Below are positions 24,333 to 35,578 of a stretch of DNA of 64,000 bases, one piece after another. The stretch comes from Glycine soja. Its lineage: Eukaryota; Streptophyta; Magnoliopsida; Fabales; Fabaceae. Both the position numbers and the translations under genes were made by a program. The notes under the pieces are model-generated. The model was not told the DNA's origin and made no database searches. It was given only the letters and a program-made list of their open reading frames with translations. The DNA lies in the NCBI RefSeq assembly GCF_004193775.1, contig NC_041018.1, positions 34,726,913 through 34,790,912 on the forward strand, given 5' to 3'. Position 1 is the first letter of the stretch, and each line of letters begins with the position of its first letter.

Positions 24333-24484
24333 GTAATTAGAGCCTATAGATTTCCTTTTTCTTTTGTTTTGTGAAACCTACCTTATTAAATAAACAAAGA
24401 GATCTTGTTTCATCTGTTCTTGCGGCTCCACCTTTTCTCATATCATTTTGCATGTTTTTGTTTCTTTTGTCTTGTTTGGTATAG
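24333..24484 (+). other. Ogre intron between protease and reverse transcriptase
   Basis: GTAATTAG at 24333 and a pyrimidine-rich acceptor (TTTGTCTTGTTTGGTATAG) ending at 24484 define a 152-base intron. Gag-protease is in one frame and pol in another. Removing exactly this stretch joins a split codon and puts YEGRFFEDP in frame with the protease-side exon. Unspliced RNA stops two codon positions after the donor, at the TAA at 24334-24336. This arrangement is a known Ogre feature. Confidence 0.85.
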
Positions 24485-27400
24485 ATATGAGGGTCGATTC
24501 TTTGAGGATCCTAACAACGAGGGTTTGACAATCGATTTCGATCGAGATATAAGCCAAACCATAAATGAGGAAGAGGAAGAGGACGTCCTGTCACCAGAGT
24601 TGGAGAGGTTGGTCGCTCAGGAAGAACGTGAAATGAAACCTCACCAAGAAGAAATCGAATTGGTAAACTTGGGGACCACGGAGGAAAAGAAAGAAGTAAA
24701 GGTAGGAACCGGTATGACCGCGCCTATCCGCCAAGGCTTGATAACCCTTCTTGAAGAGTATCAAGATGTCTTTGCATGGTCATATCAAGACATGCCCGGT
24801 CTAGATTCCGACATTGTGCAGCATAAGTTGCCTTTGAATCCTGGGTCTTCCCCGGTTAAGCAAAGGTTGCGAAGAATGAGGCCCGAGATGTCTTTAAAAA
24901 TTAAAGAAGAAGTAAGGAAGCAGTTTGATGCAGGTTTCTTAGCTGTGGCGCAGTACCCGGAGTGGGTGGCCAACATTGTCCCAGTCCCGAAAAAGGACGG
25001 CAAGGTTCGAATGTGTGTAGACTAACGGGACTTGAACCGAGCCAGTCCTAAAGACAATTTTCCCCTGCCACACATTGATATATTGGTAGATAATACAGCC
25101 AAATTCGCCCTTTTCTCATTTATGGATGGTTTATCGGGGTATAATCAAATAAAGATGGCACCCGAAGATGTAGAGAAGACCAATTTCGTCACCCTATGGG
25201 GGAAATTCTTCTATAAAGTGATGGCCTCCGGGCTGAAAAATGCTGGGGCAACCTATCAGCGTGCCACGGTGGCATTGTTCCATGATATGATGCATATGGA
25301 AATAGAGGTCAACGTAGATGACATGATTGCCAAGTCTCGGACTGAGGACGAACACCTTGTCAATCTGCGTAAGCTGTTTGGAAGGTTGCGGAAATACCAA
25401 TTAAAACTAAACCCAACCAAATGCACCTTTGGGGTAAAGTCGGGGAAGTTGCTAGGATTTATCGTAAGTCAGAAAGGGATAGAGATAGATCCCGAGAAAG
25501 TGAAGGCCATCCTTGAAATGCCGAAACCACACACGAAGAAGCAGGTTCGGGGTTTTTTGGGCAGGTTGAATTATATCGCGAGATTTATCTCGCAACTCAC
25601 CCCTACCTGTGAGCCCATTTTTAAGCTATTACGTAAGAACCAGGCGGTCCTGTGGAACAGTGACTGCCAAGAGGCCTTCGAGAAGATCAAACAGAGTCTC
25701 GCAAATCCTCCGGTGCTCATGCCACCTGTAACAGGAAGACCTTTTTTCCTGTACATGACCGTGTTGGACGAGTCTATGGGGTGCGTGTTGGGTCAGCACG
25801 ATGATTCTGGGAAAAAGGAGCAAGCCATCTACTATCTAAGCAAGAAGTTTACCGCATGTGAGATGAATTACTCAATGCTGGAAAGGATGTGTTGCGCTCT
25901 GGTATGGGTATCACATCGGCTTAGGCAGTACATGCTCAGCCATACCACGTGGCTTATTTCCAAAATGGATCCCGTGAAATACATCTTTGAAAAATCGGCC
26001 CTCACAGGATGAATCGCTAGGTGGCAGGTACTATTATCTAAATTCGATATCGTTTACGTCACCCAAAAGGCGGTAAAGGGAAGTGCCTTAGCGGATTATT
26101 TGGCCCAGCAACCCCTCCAGGATTATCGGCCGATGCACCCTGAGTTCCCAGATGATGATATCATGGCCCTGTTTGAAGAGAAGCGGACGCACGAGGACAT
26201 AGACAAATGGATTGTTTGCTTCAATGGGGCATCTAATGCTTTGGGCCACGGAGTAGGGGCGGTCCTTGTATCCCCGGATGATCATTGTATTCCTTTTACG
26301 GCTAGGCTAGGTTTTGATTGTACCAACAATATGGCCGAGTACGAAGCATGCGCCCTCGGGGTTCAGGCGGCCATTGATTTTGATGTAAAACTACTCAAGG
26401 TGTATGGAGACTTAGCTTTGGTGATACGCCAGTTGAAAGGAGAATGGGAAACTAGGGATCCGAAGTTGATACCCTATCAAACTCATATCTTGAGGTTAGC
26501 CAAGTACTTTGACGACATTTCTTTCCACCACATACCTCGGGAAGAGAATCAAATGGCTGATGCATTAGCCACCCTGGCATCCATGTTTCAACTTGCCCCA
26601 CACGGGGATCTGCCGAACATCGAATTCAAATCTCAAGGCAGGCCGGCAAATTGTTATGCAATAGAGGAAGAGCGGGATGGGAAACCGTGGTATTTCGACA
26701 TCAAACAGTATGTTGAGTACAAAGAATACCCACCAGGGATTTCTGACAATGACAAAAGGACGTTGAGGAGATTGGCTACAGGTTTCTTTGTAAGTGGTAC
26801 CATCCTGTACAAACGAAACCACGACATGACCCTCATACGATGCGTAGATGCCAAAGAGGCGAACTTCATGATTGAGGAGATCCACGAGGGTTCCTTTGGA
26901 ACACATGCCAATGGGCATGCTATGGCCAGAAAAATCCTTAGGGCCGGTTATTATTGGCTCACCATGGAAAGCGATTGCTGCGCTCATGTAAGGAAATGTC
27001 ATAAATGTCAGGCATACGCGGACAATGTCAATGTTCCGCCACATCCTCTGAATGTTATGTCCGCCCCTTGGTCTTTTTCCATGTGGGGGATAGATGTCAT
27101 TGGGGCCATCGAACCCAAAGCGTCGAATGGTCACCGCTTCATTCTTGTGGCGATAGATTACTTCACCAAATGGGTCGAAGCAGCTTCTTATACTAATGTC
27201 ACAAGGAATGTGGTAGTTAGATTCATAAAGAAGGAGCTGATTTGTCGATACGGACTCCCCAGGAAGATCATTACTGACAATGGCACCAATCTGAACAATA
27301 AGATGATGCGGGAAATGTGCGAGGACTTCAAGATCCAGCATCATAACTCTACCCCTTATCGGCCAAAGATGAATGGAGCTGTAGAGGCTGTGAATAAGTA

Positions 27401-27935
27401 TATTAAGAAGATTTCTCAAAAGATGATAGTGTCATACAAAGATTGGCATGAGATGTTGCCTTTCGCCCTGCACGGATACAGAACCTCGGTGCGAACTTCT
27501 ACTGGGGCAACGCCGTATTCCTTGGTTTATGGGATGGAGGCAGTACTCCCATTTGAGGTAGAAGTTCCTTCTCAGAGGATAATAGCAGAATCCGGCCTAG
27601 AAGAGTCGGAATAGGCTCAAGCACGCTACGACCAACTCAACCTCATTGAAGGTAAGCGTTTGACAGCCATGAGCCATGGGCGTCTGTATCAACGAAGAGT
27701 AAAGAACGCATTCGACAAGAAGGTACGTCCGCGCAAGTTCAACGAGGGGCACCTCGTGCTGAAAAAGATGTCCCACGCTGTTAAGGATAGTCGAGGCAAG
27801 TGGGCCCCGAATTATGAAGGACCTTTCGTGGTGAAAAGAGCTTTTTCTGGGGGTGCTCTGATACTCACCAACATGGATGGCGAGGAGTTGCCCTCGCCCG
27901 TGAACTCCGATGTAGTTAAACGATATTACGCTTGA
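24485..27935 (+). pseudogene. Ogre pol: RT, RNase H, archaeal-type RNase H, integrase
   Basis: A single frame is broken by three stops (25023-25025, 26010-26012, 27612-27614). RT begins near 24700 (LLEEYQDVFAWSY, VPKKDGKVRMCVD), with the first stop replacing the Tyr of VDYRDLN. The catalytic box reads NVDDMIAKS (about 25312-25338), where the family has YVDD. RNase H follows (YYLSKKFTACEMNYSMLE), then a second, archaeal-type RNase H (NNMAEYEACALGVQAAI, IPREENQMADALA, 26320-26580) typical of Tat/Ogre. Integrase has HHCC (HVRKCHKCQAYAD) and a core with GIDVIG, ITDNGTNL and NGAVEAVNK. The tail includes WAPNYEGPFVVKRAF. The enzymes would act in the particle and nucleus; this copy is dead. Confidence 0.92.
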
Positions 27936-28620
27936 AGTCTGGGGCAATCGAGAGGACCGCTGCATGTTTTTATTTCCGAGTTTTTCTCGTTCTTCTTGGT
28001 TTCCTCTAGGGATTCCCATTCACTGTATTTGTCTCGCTTCTTTGAAAAGAAAAGATGGGCGAGGTTTCAGTCCTCCCTTTGGTTTCAAACCTTGTGTTTT
28101 AGATTTGTTTTAACTTGAGCCCTCTTCGCTCGGTGTATGGGGTGCCCCAAACGCTTATTTAAAATTGAATCTAACCAGCCCTCACTAAAAGAAAGTCATC
28201 GCGTTAGGAACATTCATACATGCACATACACATGCATATTTTGTGGTAACAGGGGCAGGGCCTTCTTACGTCACGGTTAGAAGTCGAGACAAGTTAACTA
28301 CGGAAATCAACCAAGGTAAGACGATGACCGGACACAATTGACCATGGATTTTTGTTTCCTACTTGCAGGTACATAGGGACGGATGCAAGTGGGGATAGGG
28401 TTACGACCGACCGATCGTTGCCCCTTCCCGGCGCTAAACAAGCAGAGAACGTCGCTGCAAGGCAGCCCAGTATCCTTTGCAATTCGTAGTTTCTTTTACT
28501 ATTGTTTTGTTTTAAATAAGTAATCGACACCTAATTCTAATTTAAGTAGGTTCAAGTAGGCAAACGCTAACCTATAAGGAAGGAGGAGACATGGTTAAGG
28601 TTCCCCTCAAAAAAAAAAAA
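27936..28620. other. Region between Ogre pol and internal promoter-like segment
   Basis: No coding sequence is seen. The stretch runs from the pol stop to an A-rich run at about 28607-28620. Confidence 0.6.
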
Positions 28621-28631
28621 ATGGCAGGTTA

Positions 28632-28671
28632 GCTCGCCTGGGCGAGCAACCCCTGCACCCAAATTATAAAA
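28632..28671 (+). promoter_or_regulatory. Internal LTR-like promoter before the Ogre 3' ORF
   Basis: GCTCGCCTGGGCGAGC at 28632-28647 is identical to the palindrome of this element's LTR (16820-16835). It is followed 17 bases later by a TATA box (ATTATAAAAATG, TATA at 28665), then by a purine- and C-rich leader and a splice donor at 28823. The same order (palindrome, TATA, leader, GTAAGT) occurs in the LTR. Promoter activity is inferred. Confidence 0.6.
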
Positions 28672-28822
28672 ATGAGGGAGGGGAACGTTTTTTGTATCCA
28701 AAAAACTTCCCCCCCCCCTCATTCAAAAGATAAAGAACACGAAGGCTTGCGTTTTTGGCTCCCCTAAGCCACTTTTGATCGCGTTTTGCTTTCGTTTTTG
28801 GTGTTTCTATTCACTCCAACAA

Positions 28823-29854
28823 GTAAGTATTCAACCCTTGATGTTTTTAGCTTCCCATTGGTATATTTTCTTCATCTTTTGGTACTCTAAATTGTGAGAA
28901 TGTGCTTATATTTGTGGGGCAGTTTTGGGTTGTTTTTATGCTTGATTTTTTTGAGTTGGGGATTTGAATGAGAAGGCCTTAGGCCTATGTTGTATTCTGA
29001 AGCAATGGGGCATGCCACATTGCCCCCATTCTCTGGCAATTTATGTCCAAACATGCGCCCATCAAGTGCTCGGTGAAATGCCCCAATGATATATGAATGT
29101 GATTTTGCAAAATTGGGATGGTGGGGCTGTTTTATGTATGTAGAGACAGCATAGGAAAGTTAAAATAGACGCCCAAATGCAATCCCAAGCTTAGGAACCC
29201 AAACTTTTTAGCTTCAATGCAAGAAAACATACTCATGACTAGGAACCCAAAATTTGGTTTTAGAATTAGAAAAGCATGAAAATAGGGACTTGCTTGTAAG
29301 AATTTGGGCTGCCCCATGATTGGTACTTTGCACCTAAGTAACGTGGGAAATGCTTTTCAGTGGTGTGTAGATATATGTGTAAATATAAGGGGCATAAAAT
29401 TCCTCGCCAAGTATGAATAATTGTTTTCCTAAATGAATGTATGATAGCGTGGAATGCCCATTTGAATACAAATATGTGCAGGATGTAATTAGCTTTCCAA
29501 TATGCATATAAATAAATATGAGTGAAACAATAAAAATTTGTATGGTGTACTTCAACTGTATGTAGGTAGTTTGTGATAGCAAATGTTTAGGATATAAATT
29601 AGGTGTAAAGTTTGACGCAACACCTTGAGCATGAAAGTGTGTTTTCTTTTTCAGAATGTATATAGGTGTATGGCAATTAGAATATGTTAGATGTTCTTGT
29701 ATGTTGACATGAGTAATAGGATACTTTCTACACATGCGCGTGTGCATAAATGGATTACATGAGTTTGGTCTAAATCAGAGGGGTTAGCACAACATTTTTG
29801 CGTTAAGATAAGCATTATCTTGTAAAACTAACTTTCAAATGTTTGTTCTCGCAG
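28823..29854 (+). other. Putative leader intron of the Ogre 3' ORF
   Basis: A donor ACTCCAACAA|GTAAGTATT at 28823 and an acceptor AATGTTTGTTCTCGCAG ending at 29854, three bases before ATG 29858, frame a 1032-base intron that is T-rich and free of long frames. It would place the ATG directly behind the leader that starts below the TATA box at 28665. Confidence 0.6.
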
Positions 29855-29857
29855 GAG

Positions 29858-31117
29858 ATGGCCCGGAGGAAACTTGCTTCAAAGAGATCCAGGAAGGATA
29901 AAGCGGCCGAAGGAACCAGTTCCGCTCCCGAGTATGACAGTCACCGCTTTAGGAGCGCTGAACACCAGCAGCGCTTCGAGGCCATCAAGGGATGGTCATT
30001 TCTCCGGGAGCGACGCGTCCAGCTCAGGGACGATGAGTATACCGATTTCCAGGAGGAGATAGTTCGTCGGCGGTGGGCATCACTGGTTACCCCCATGGCC
30101 AAGTTCGATCCAGACATAGTCCTCGAATTTTATGCCAATGCTTGGCCTACAGAGGAGGGCGTGCGAGATATGAGGTCCTGGGTGAGAGGTCAGTGGATCC
30201 CGTTTGATGCAGATGCTATCAGCCAGTTCCTGGGATACCCTTTAGTGCTGGAAGAGGGTCAGGAGTGCGAGTATGGCCAGAGGAGGAACCGGTCCGATGG
30301 GTTCGATGAGGAGGCCATCGCCCATTTGCTATGTATACCGGGGCAGGATTTTGCCCGGATTGCTGCCGGGAGACGGGTGCGGATCATGCGCACCAACATG
30401 ACCACCCTGACTCAGATCTGGATGACTTTGCTGCTCAGCAACATCCAGCCCAGCGATCATAATTCCGACCTCCCCTTGCCAAAGTGTCAGCTGGTGTACG
30501 CAATCCTGACACGGATGAGCATTCACGTGGCTCAGTTAATCGCTGATGCCATCTATCTATTTGCAGGTATGGCACCTACCAGGCACCCTTTGGACCCGGA
30601 TAAGTCCAACAGGGCCCTGGGATTTCCCGCCTTGATCACAGGACTCTGCCAGTCATTCAGAGTCCCCGTCGCACCTAGCAAGGTGATTCGACCGCCCATC
30701 ACCCGAGCTTTTATTGAGAAGTATTGCACACAGAGACAGGCCCAGGGGAATGCTCCGCAGGCCGCTGACACGCCGCCACCTCATCAGGCTAGTCCAGCTG
30801 GATCGTTTGATACGGAGCAGTATTTGCGGCATTTGATTCGCTAGCAGGCGGCCAACCGCCGGGCTCATGTACAGACCCATGATTGTCTTTACCAGATGAG
30901 CCTCAGCCTGCAGTGCCAGGGTTTTACTTCTTTTCCGTGCCCTACTCCGGACCAGTTCAGGGCAGAGGTCGCATGGCCTGGAGATTGGCCTGAGGCCCGG
31001 GCGGGAGAGGCGCCAACAGAGGCACCAGCAGAGGCTCCCGACGAGGCAGATGAGGCCCGCGAGGACGAGGAGATGACCGATTTACTTGATTTCTTAGGAG
31101 GGAGCGAGGCCACATGA
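29858..31117 (+). pseudogene. Ogre 3' accessory ORF (putative plant transposon protein domain)
   Basis: The frame runs from MARRKLASKRSRKDKAA to 31117 (420 codons) with one TAG at 30842-30844, probably from CAG. The N-terminus is basic and nuclear-signal-like. The core (FEAIKGWSFLRERRVQL, MAKFDPDIVLEFYANAW, WIPFDADAISQFLGYP, LPKCQLVYAILT, LGFPALITGLCQSFRVPV) looks like the domain called putative plant transposon protein. The C-terminus is rich in Ala, Glu and Pro and ends in an acidic tail (DEADEAREDEEMTDLL). There is no signal peptide or clear membrane segment, so an envelope role is not supported. The ATG at 29858 is chosen because it directly follows the acceptor; an earlier ATG at 29843 lies inside the intron. 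The Sire element carries a similar ORF at 54743-55879. Confidence 0.78.
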
Positions 31118-33022
31118 TTGGGAGATCCCTTGATCCATATTTCTTTTTGTTTCCATTTTTCCTGTTATATATTTTTGTTTGACTAAGGGACTAACGTTTG
31201 TTTCATGTTGATTGGCTTTTGTTTTGTACATACATATCGTTTGAGTTGTTACGTCGGTACTTGTTTCGTTATTGTCGATAATGTTTGTTGAAATTCCGGA
31301 ACCGTGTAGAGTTTTTCATTTAGGAACGTCGTCCTAAAAAATAAAATGAACCAAAAATCCTAATAAAAAGAAAGAAGCGTTGTGAATAAAAGTCATGTTC
31401 GTAAAGAAAAGAAAGAGGTTTTTATTTATATATGTGTAAAAGGAAAGTGTGTATAAAAGGATTCTTGTGTGTAAATGATGCGTGGAAAGGAATTCTTGTG
31501 TGTGTGAGCAACGAGTGTACATGAAGAAACTTTTGTATGAAACATAAGGGTGTTGGGAAAAATGGAAAAATCTTTGAATGTAAATAGGATTAGTATATAG
31601 ACCGTGTGACGTAAAGAGAAAGAGTTCCAATGCGCGTATAGAAAAAGTTTGTCATGTATAAGAATGTAGATGTACAAAGAAAAGTTTTCCTCATAAAGGA
31701 CCACAGGTGTATAATTTTGTGAATATATAAAGATGAAAGAAAAAGGAAAAAGAAAGAAAGACCGCGAAGGTCGATGTGTTATAGTTAAGAAGTATAAATC
31801 ATTCGTAAAGAGCAGACGTATCTTCTGGAAACAAGGGACTGATGCTAAGAGTTTATTTTCCGGAAAAACCGAGATAAGAATGGATGAATTCATTGAACTG
31901 ATTAAAGAACATAATTGGGAAACGTTGGGTCTGTTTGTGTAAATTCCCAATCGTAGTATCACAATGCCATAAACGGGATGCTTGAGTGCCCACCTGGCTG
32001 TAGCCATGACTAATTTTGCACGTTGTTTTCAAATCATCATCGTCATGCGTGCCTTATGGAATAATATGGAAGTTCGGCCCGAAATCGACACCTTGACACC
32101 CAAATTTGTTTCGCCCCAGATATCAAGATTGGGTTCCCACGATAAAAGACCCCATTGAAACACAACCTCAGACCTTTTTGAACCTTGTCTTGTAAAAAAG
32201 AATCCTCATTCCTTCCCCGAAGCAAAGGACAGCGGAATCTCCTCAAGGGAGAGCGAATAAAATGCTAAAACCCAATTTCCCAAACAAAGGGATGGGGAAG
32301 GAGAAGTGAAAAGAAAGAAGAGGAATAAATGGAAAGAAAGAAAAAGAAAAAAGATGACAATAAAGAAAAGAACAATAAAAAGAAATAAAAGGAAGGATTC
32401 CCAGTTAAAGGTCGAAAAGAAGTAAAAAGGGAAAAGAAGCAATTCTCGATCAATGAAAGAAAGAGAATGGAAAATCTTCAGATCAGATAAATTCTCGGCA
32501 AGGTAAGTGACTGCCGGCAAAGGGAAAACCATTTTTGGTGTCTCTTCCCTTCAGATTGCCATTCAAAGTCGTTCTCGACTGGCATATCCCACCCCACCTG
32601 AACAAAGAGGAAAAGACCGAAACACCCAGCTTCCTCTCCAAAAACACCACCCTCGAGAAAATCCTATTGGTCCGTGATCGTACATTTGATCTTTGATTCG
32701 ATAGGAAATCGTGTGCAAAATAAAGTCATGGTGCAATTATGGTTTGGGAATAGGATGAAACACTTGCCTGTGTGAGTTTTATACACTATGAGTGATTTAT
32801 TTTCAGCTTAGCCCGATGTTTCCCCTGCATGTTCATTTAAAAGCTAAAAGTTGACATCCTGCCCTTCATTCTCGGTTACAAGGAAGATTACCCTTGGCAC
32901 AAGTATATTGTTTCTCTAAGATATGGTGCTCTCGCGAATGATTTATTTTTCTTTACAAAAAGCATGTTTGCCTTTCAGGGAGAAAAACCCGATGGACCGT
33001 TCGGTCCTGCCAACCCTTTTTC
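31118..33022. other. Ogre 3' untranslated region, purine-rich, no gene
   Basis: The stretch has long A/G-rich segments (31330-31800 and 32280-32470) and no credible protein. Short frames here are low-complexity shadows. Confidence 0.65.
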
Positions 33023-33712
33023 GGAGCCCCATGAATTGCGTTTTCGTTCATGCGTCCTCCACCTTCGAGTTTGGAGCTATGTTTCATGATTGCCTAAGTG
33101 CGGACCCTCAAGGCAATCCTCCATTCTCCCCCCCTTTTTTTTTGGAGCCCCATGAATGTTATTGCCTAGCGCTGTTCATGTGTCCTCCACCTTCGAGTTT
33201 GGAGCTATGTTTCATGATTGCCTAAGTGCGGACCCTCAAGGCAATCCTCCATTCTCCCCCTTTTTTTTTTGGAGCCCCATGAATGTTATTGCCTAGCGCT
33301 GTTCATGTGTCCTCCACCTTCGAGTTTGGAGCTATGTTTCATGATTGCCTAAGTGCGGACCCTCAAGGCAATCCTCCATTCTCCCCCTTTTTTCGGAGCC
33401 CCATGAATGTTATTGCCTAGCGCTGTTCATGTGTCCTCCACCTTCGAGTTTGGAGCTATGTTTCATGATTGCCTAAGTGCGGACCCTCAAGGCAATCCTC
33501 CATTCTCCCCCTTTTTTTGGAGCCCCATGAATGTTATTGCCTAGCGCTGTTCATGTGTCCTCCACCTTCGAGTTTGGAGCTATGTTTCATGATTGCCTTA
33601 GTGCGGACCCTCAAGGCAATCCTCCATTCTCCACCTTTTTCGAAGCCCCATGAATGTCATTGCCTAGCGCTGTTCATGTGTCCTCCATTATCAAGCGCGG
33701 AGCCTCTGGTGA
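33023..33712 (+). repeat. Tandem repeat, about 124 bp unit, five full copies plus a partial
   Basis: Units begin at about 33023, 33144, 33271, 33395, 33519 and 33642 with GGAGCCCCATGAAT. They contain TGTCCTCCACCTTCGAGTTT and end with a C-rich then T-rich run of variable length. The first unit is the most diverged and the last is cut short. Satellite-like arrays in the 3' region are known in Ogre elements. Confidence 0.95.
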
Positions 33713-33940
33713 CTGGGAAATATGTTATTCTGTAATTTTCCGGGTCGGTTCCTTCGCCAAACATGTGTATATGTGTATATGTATATTATATTCGTTGTTC
33801 TTGTTGTTGTTTGTATTTTGTTTTGTGTTGTACAACAAAAAGGAAGGAGTAGAGACGAGAATCGTCATCACGGAAAGGGCAGGATGGACGAAATCAGTGT
33901 CTTATCTTTGCTTTCCTCTTATCTCCGATGAGAGGTAAGT

Positions 33941-33953
33941 AAAGAGGGGCAAC
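33941..33953 (+). other. Ogre polypurine tract
   Basis: AAAGAGGGGCAAC directly precedes the 3' LTR start and is the expected primer for plus-strand synthesis. Confidence 0.8.
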
Positions 33954-35573
33954 TGTCATACCCTAATTTCGTCCGGGGATTATAATTTGATGATACACAA
34001 CCTTTGATTGGTCGCTTCGAGATATTTAGCACCCTTTGTTGCACAATATGTGAAGTCCCGAGACGTGCCGAAAATCAAAAGGAAGCAGGCTTACGCAATC
34101 CGTAAAAATTCCGTAATGTGACGGAAATCGAAAGGAGGTGTTTTTCGCAATCCATGAGTTTTCGTAACTTCTTCAAAAGCTAAAAAAGAGTAAATACATA
34201 ATCCGTAAGGATTCGTAACCTTGCGGAAGGAAAATAAGTATCGTTACGAAATTCGTAAAGTTTCGTAACGTTACGGAAAAGAATTACCAAAAAAAGTAGA
34301 AGGGGGGTGCATTTAGTAAAAAAGGGGGTACAAATAGCAATCAGGCCCACTTGGGCCTTCCAGATTCTTCCTCCAGAAGGCTGTTGCTTCTGGAGGAAGC
34401 AACCTTGCTCGCCTGGGCGAGCTGAGCTCGCCTGGGCAAGCTGGGTGGCAAGCTCCTCCCTTATTTTGCTATAAATAGAGGGAGGAGTGAAGGGAAAAGA
34501 GGTTCAGCCTTCTTGGCACTTCTTATTCTCTCGAAATTGTTGAGGAAAATTATTTCCGTGAAGAAAATTCAAGCCGAGGCGCTTCCGTAACGTTTCCGTG
34601 AGTAATTACGCGAAGATTCTCGACCGTTCTTCCACATTCATCGTTCGTTCTTCGTTTTCTTCAGTCTTCAACGGGTAAGTACTTCAAACCGAGCTTTTCA
34701 ATTCATTCTATCTACCCGTGGTGGTCCACATTTTGTTTCATGTATTTTTATTCTCGTTTTCATTCGCTTTCTATACCCCCTTTTGACGTGCTTAAGTCAT
34801 TTATTTAAGTCATTTCTCGCCTAATCTAAAAATAAAATAAATTTCCACCGATCGTTTGAATTGTATCATCCGTTAATTTCGGTTAAAATGAATTCCGACC
34901 GTTTGGTCGTGCCGTAACCACGTTGGAAATAAAAAAAAGAGGTAAAATAATAATATAATAATCAAAAAATACCTTTTAGTAAAATAAAGCGAAAAATCAA
35001 TCGGACGTTTTCTCTTTGGGATTCCTCATTCTTAAATGAATTGGCTAATAACTAAAGTGAAACTAAGGCTAAAATCAACTCGCCTAGTCAAGCTCGTCCA
35101 CAAAAATAGGATTTGAAAGTTTATCATTTCAATTTCTTACCAAGTAAAATGGATCATTTTTAAGGTCCAACGCCTTAAAATGATCACCTTTCAAGTAAAA
35201 AGAATCACTTGATTCACGCATAAGAAAGAACTACGTAGGTCTGATTTCCTCTTCGATGGAGGGTACGTAGGAGCAAAAGCCCCGCTTTTGTCGACCTCAA
35301 AAAATAAAAAGAAGTAAAAGTAAAGGTAACACAATTTCCACAATTCTAAAAAATAGGCTGTTGTCCTTTGAGACAAACGTGAGAGGTGCTAATACCTTCC
35401 TCAAACGTAAATACAACTCCCGAACTTAGAATTTTCATTTTGACTGGTTTCCTTCGGTTTTCCCGACTTTTTCCACAAATAAACGTTGGTGGCGACTCCG
35501 TGCATCTTTCCTCCTTTGGAAAGCGCACCCGTGAGCCTCGCCTTCGCTCGCCCGCGAAGGGCACGTTGCGACA
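33954..35573 (+). repeat. Ogre 3' LTR
   Basis: The LTR is 1620 bp from TGTCATACCC to TTGCGACA and collinear with 16366-17977. It has an additional degenerate palindrome copy (34424-34441) and lacks one CGTTTCCGTAA unit present at about 16980-17000. CCTTG follows at 35574. Confidence 0.95.
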
Positions 35574-35578
35574 CCTTG
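35574..35578. repeat. Target-site duplication CCTTG, right of Ogre
   Basis: This matches 16361-16365. With one copy and the Ogre element set aside, the CACTA reading frame is continuous. Confidence 0.95.

Larger units (their letters stand above)
16366..35573 (+). mobile_element. Ogre/Tat-type Ty3/gypsy LTR retrotransposon, 19.2 kb, nested in the CACTA Ulp1 gene
   Basis: The element is bounded by two similar LTRs (1612 and 1620 bp), both starting TGTCATACCC and ending TTGCGACA, with 5 bp duplication CCTTG. Its order is LTR, primer-binding site, ORF1, gag-protease, intron, RT-RNase H-archaeal-type RNase H-integrase, 3' accessory ORF, satellite-like tandem repeats, polypurine tract, LTR. An extra ORF before gag, an intron between protease and RT and a repeat-rich 3' part are hallmarks of the Ogre group. 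Every coding unit carries at least one premature stop. The similarity of the LTRs and the clean duplication point to a fairly recent insertion. Confidence 0.9.

Noticed and set aside
26565..27419. Minus-strand frame of 284 residues
   Set aside because: It is a shadow of the well-supported Ogre integrase on the plus strand.
29334..29747. Minus-strand frame of 137 residues
   Set aside because: It lies in the proposed Ogre leader intron, is T/A-rich and matches no family.
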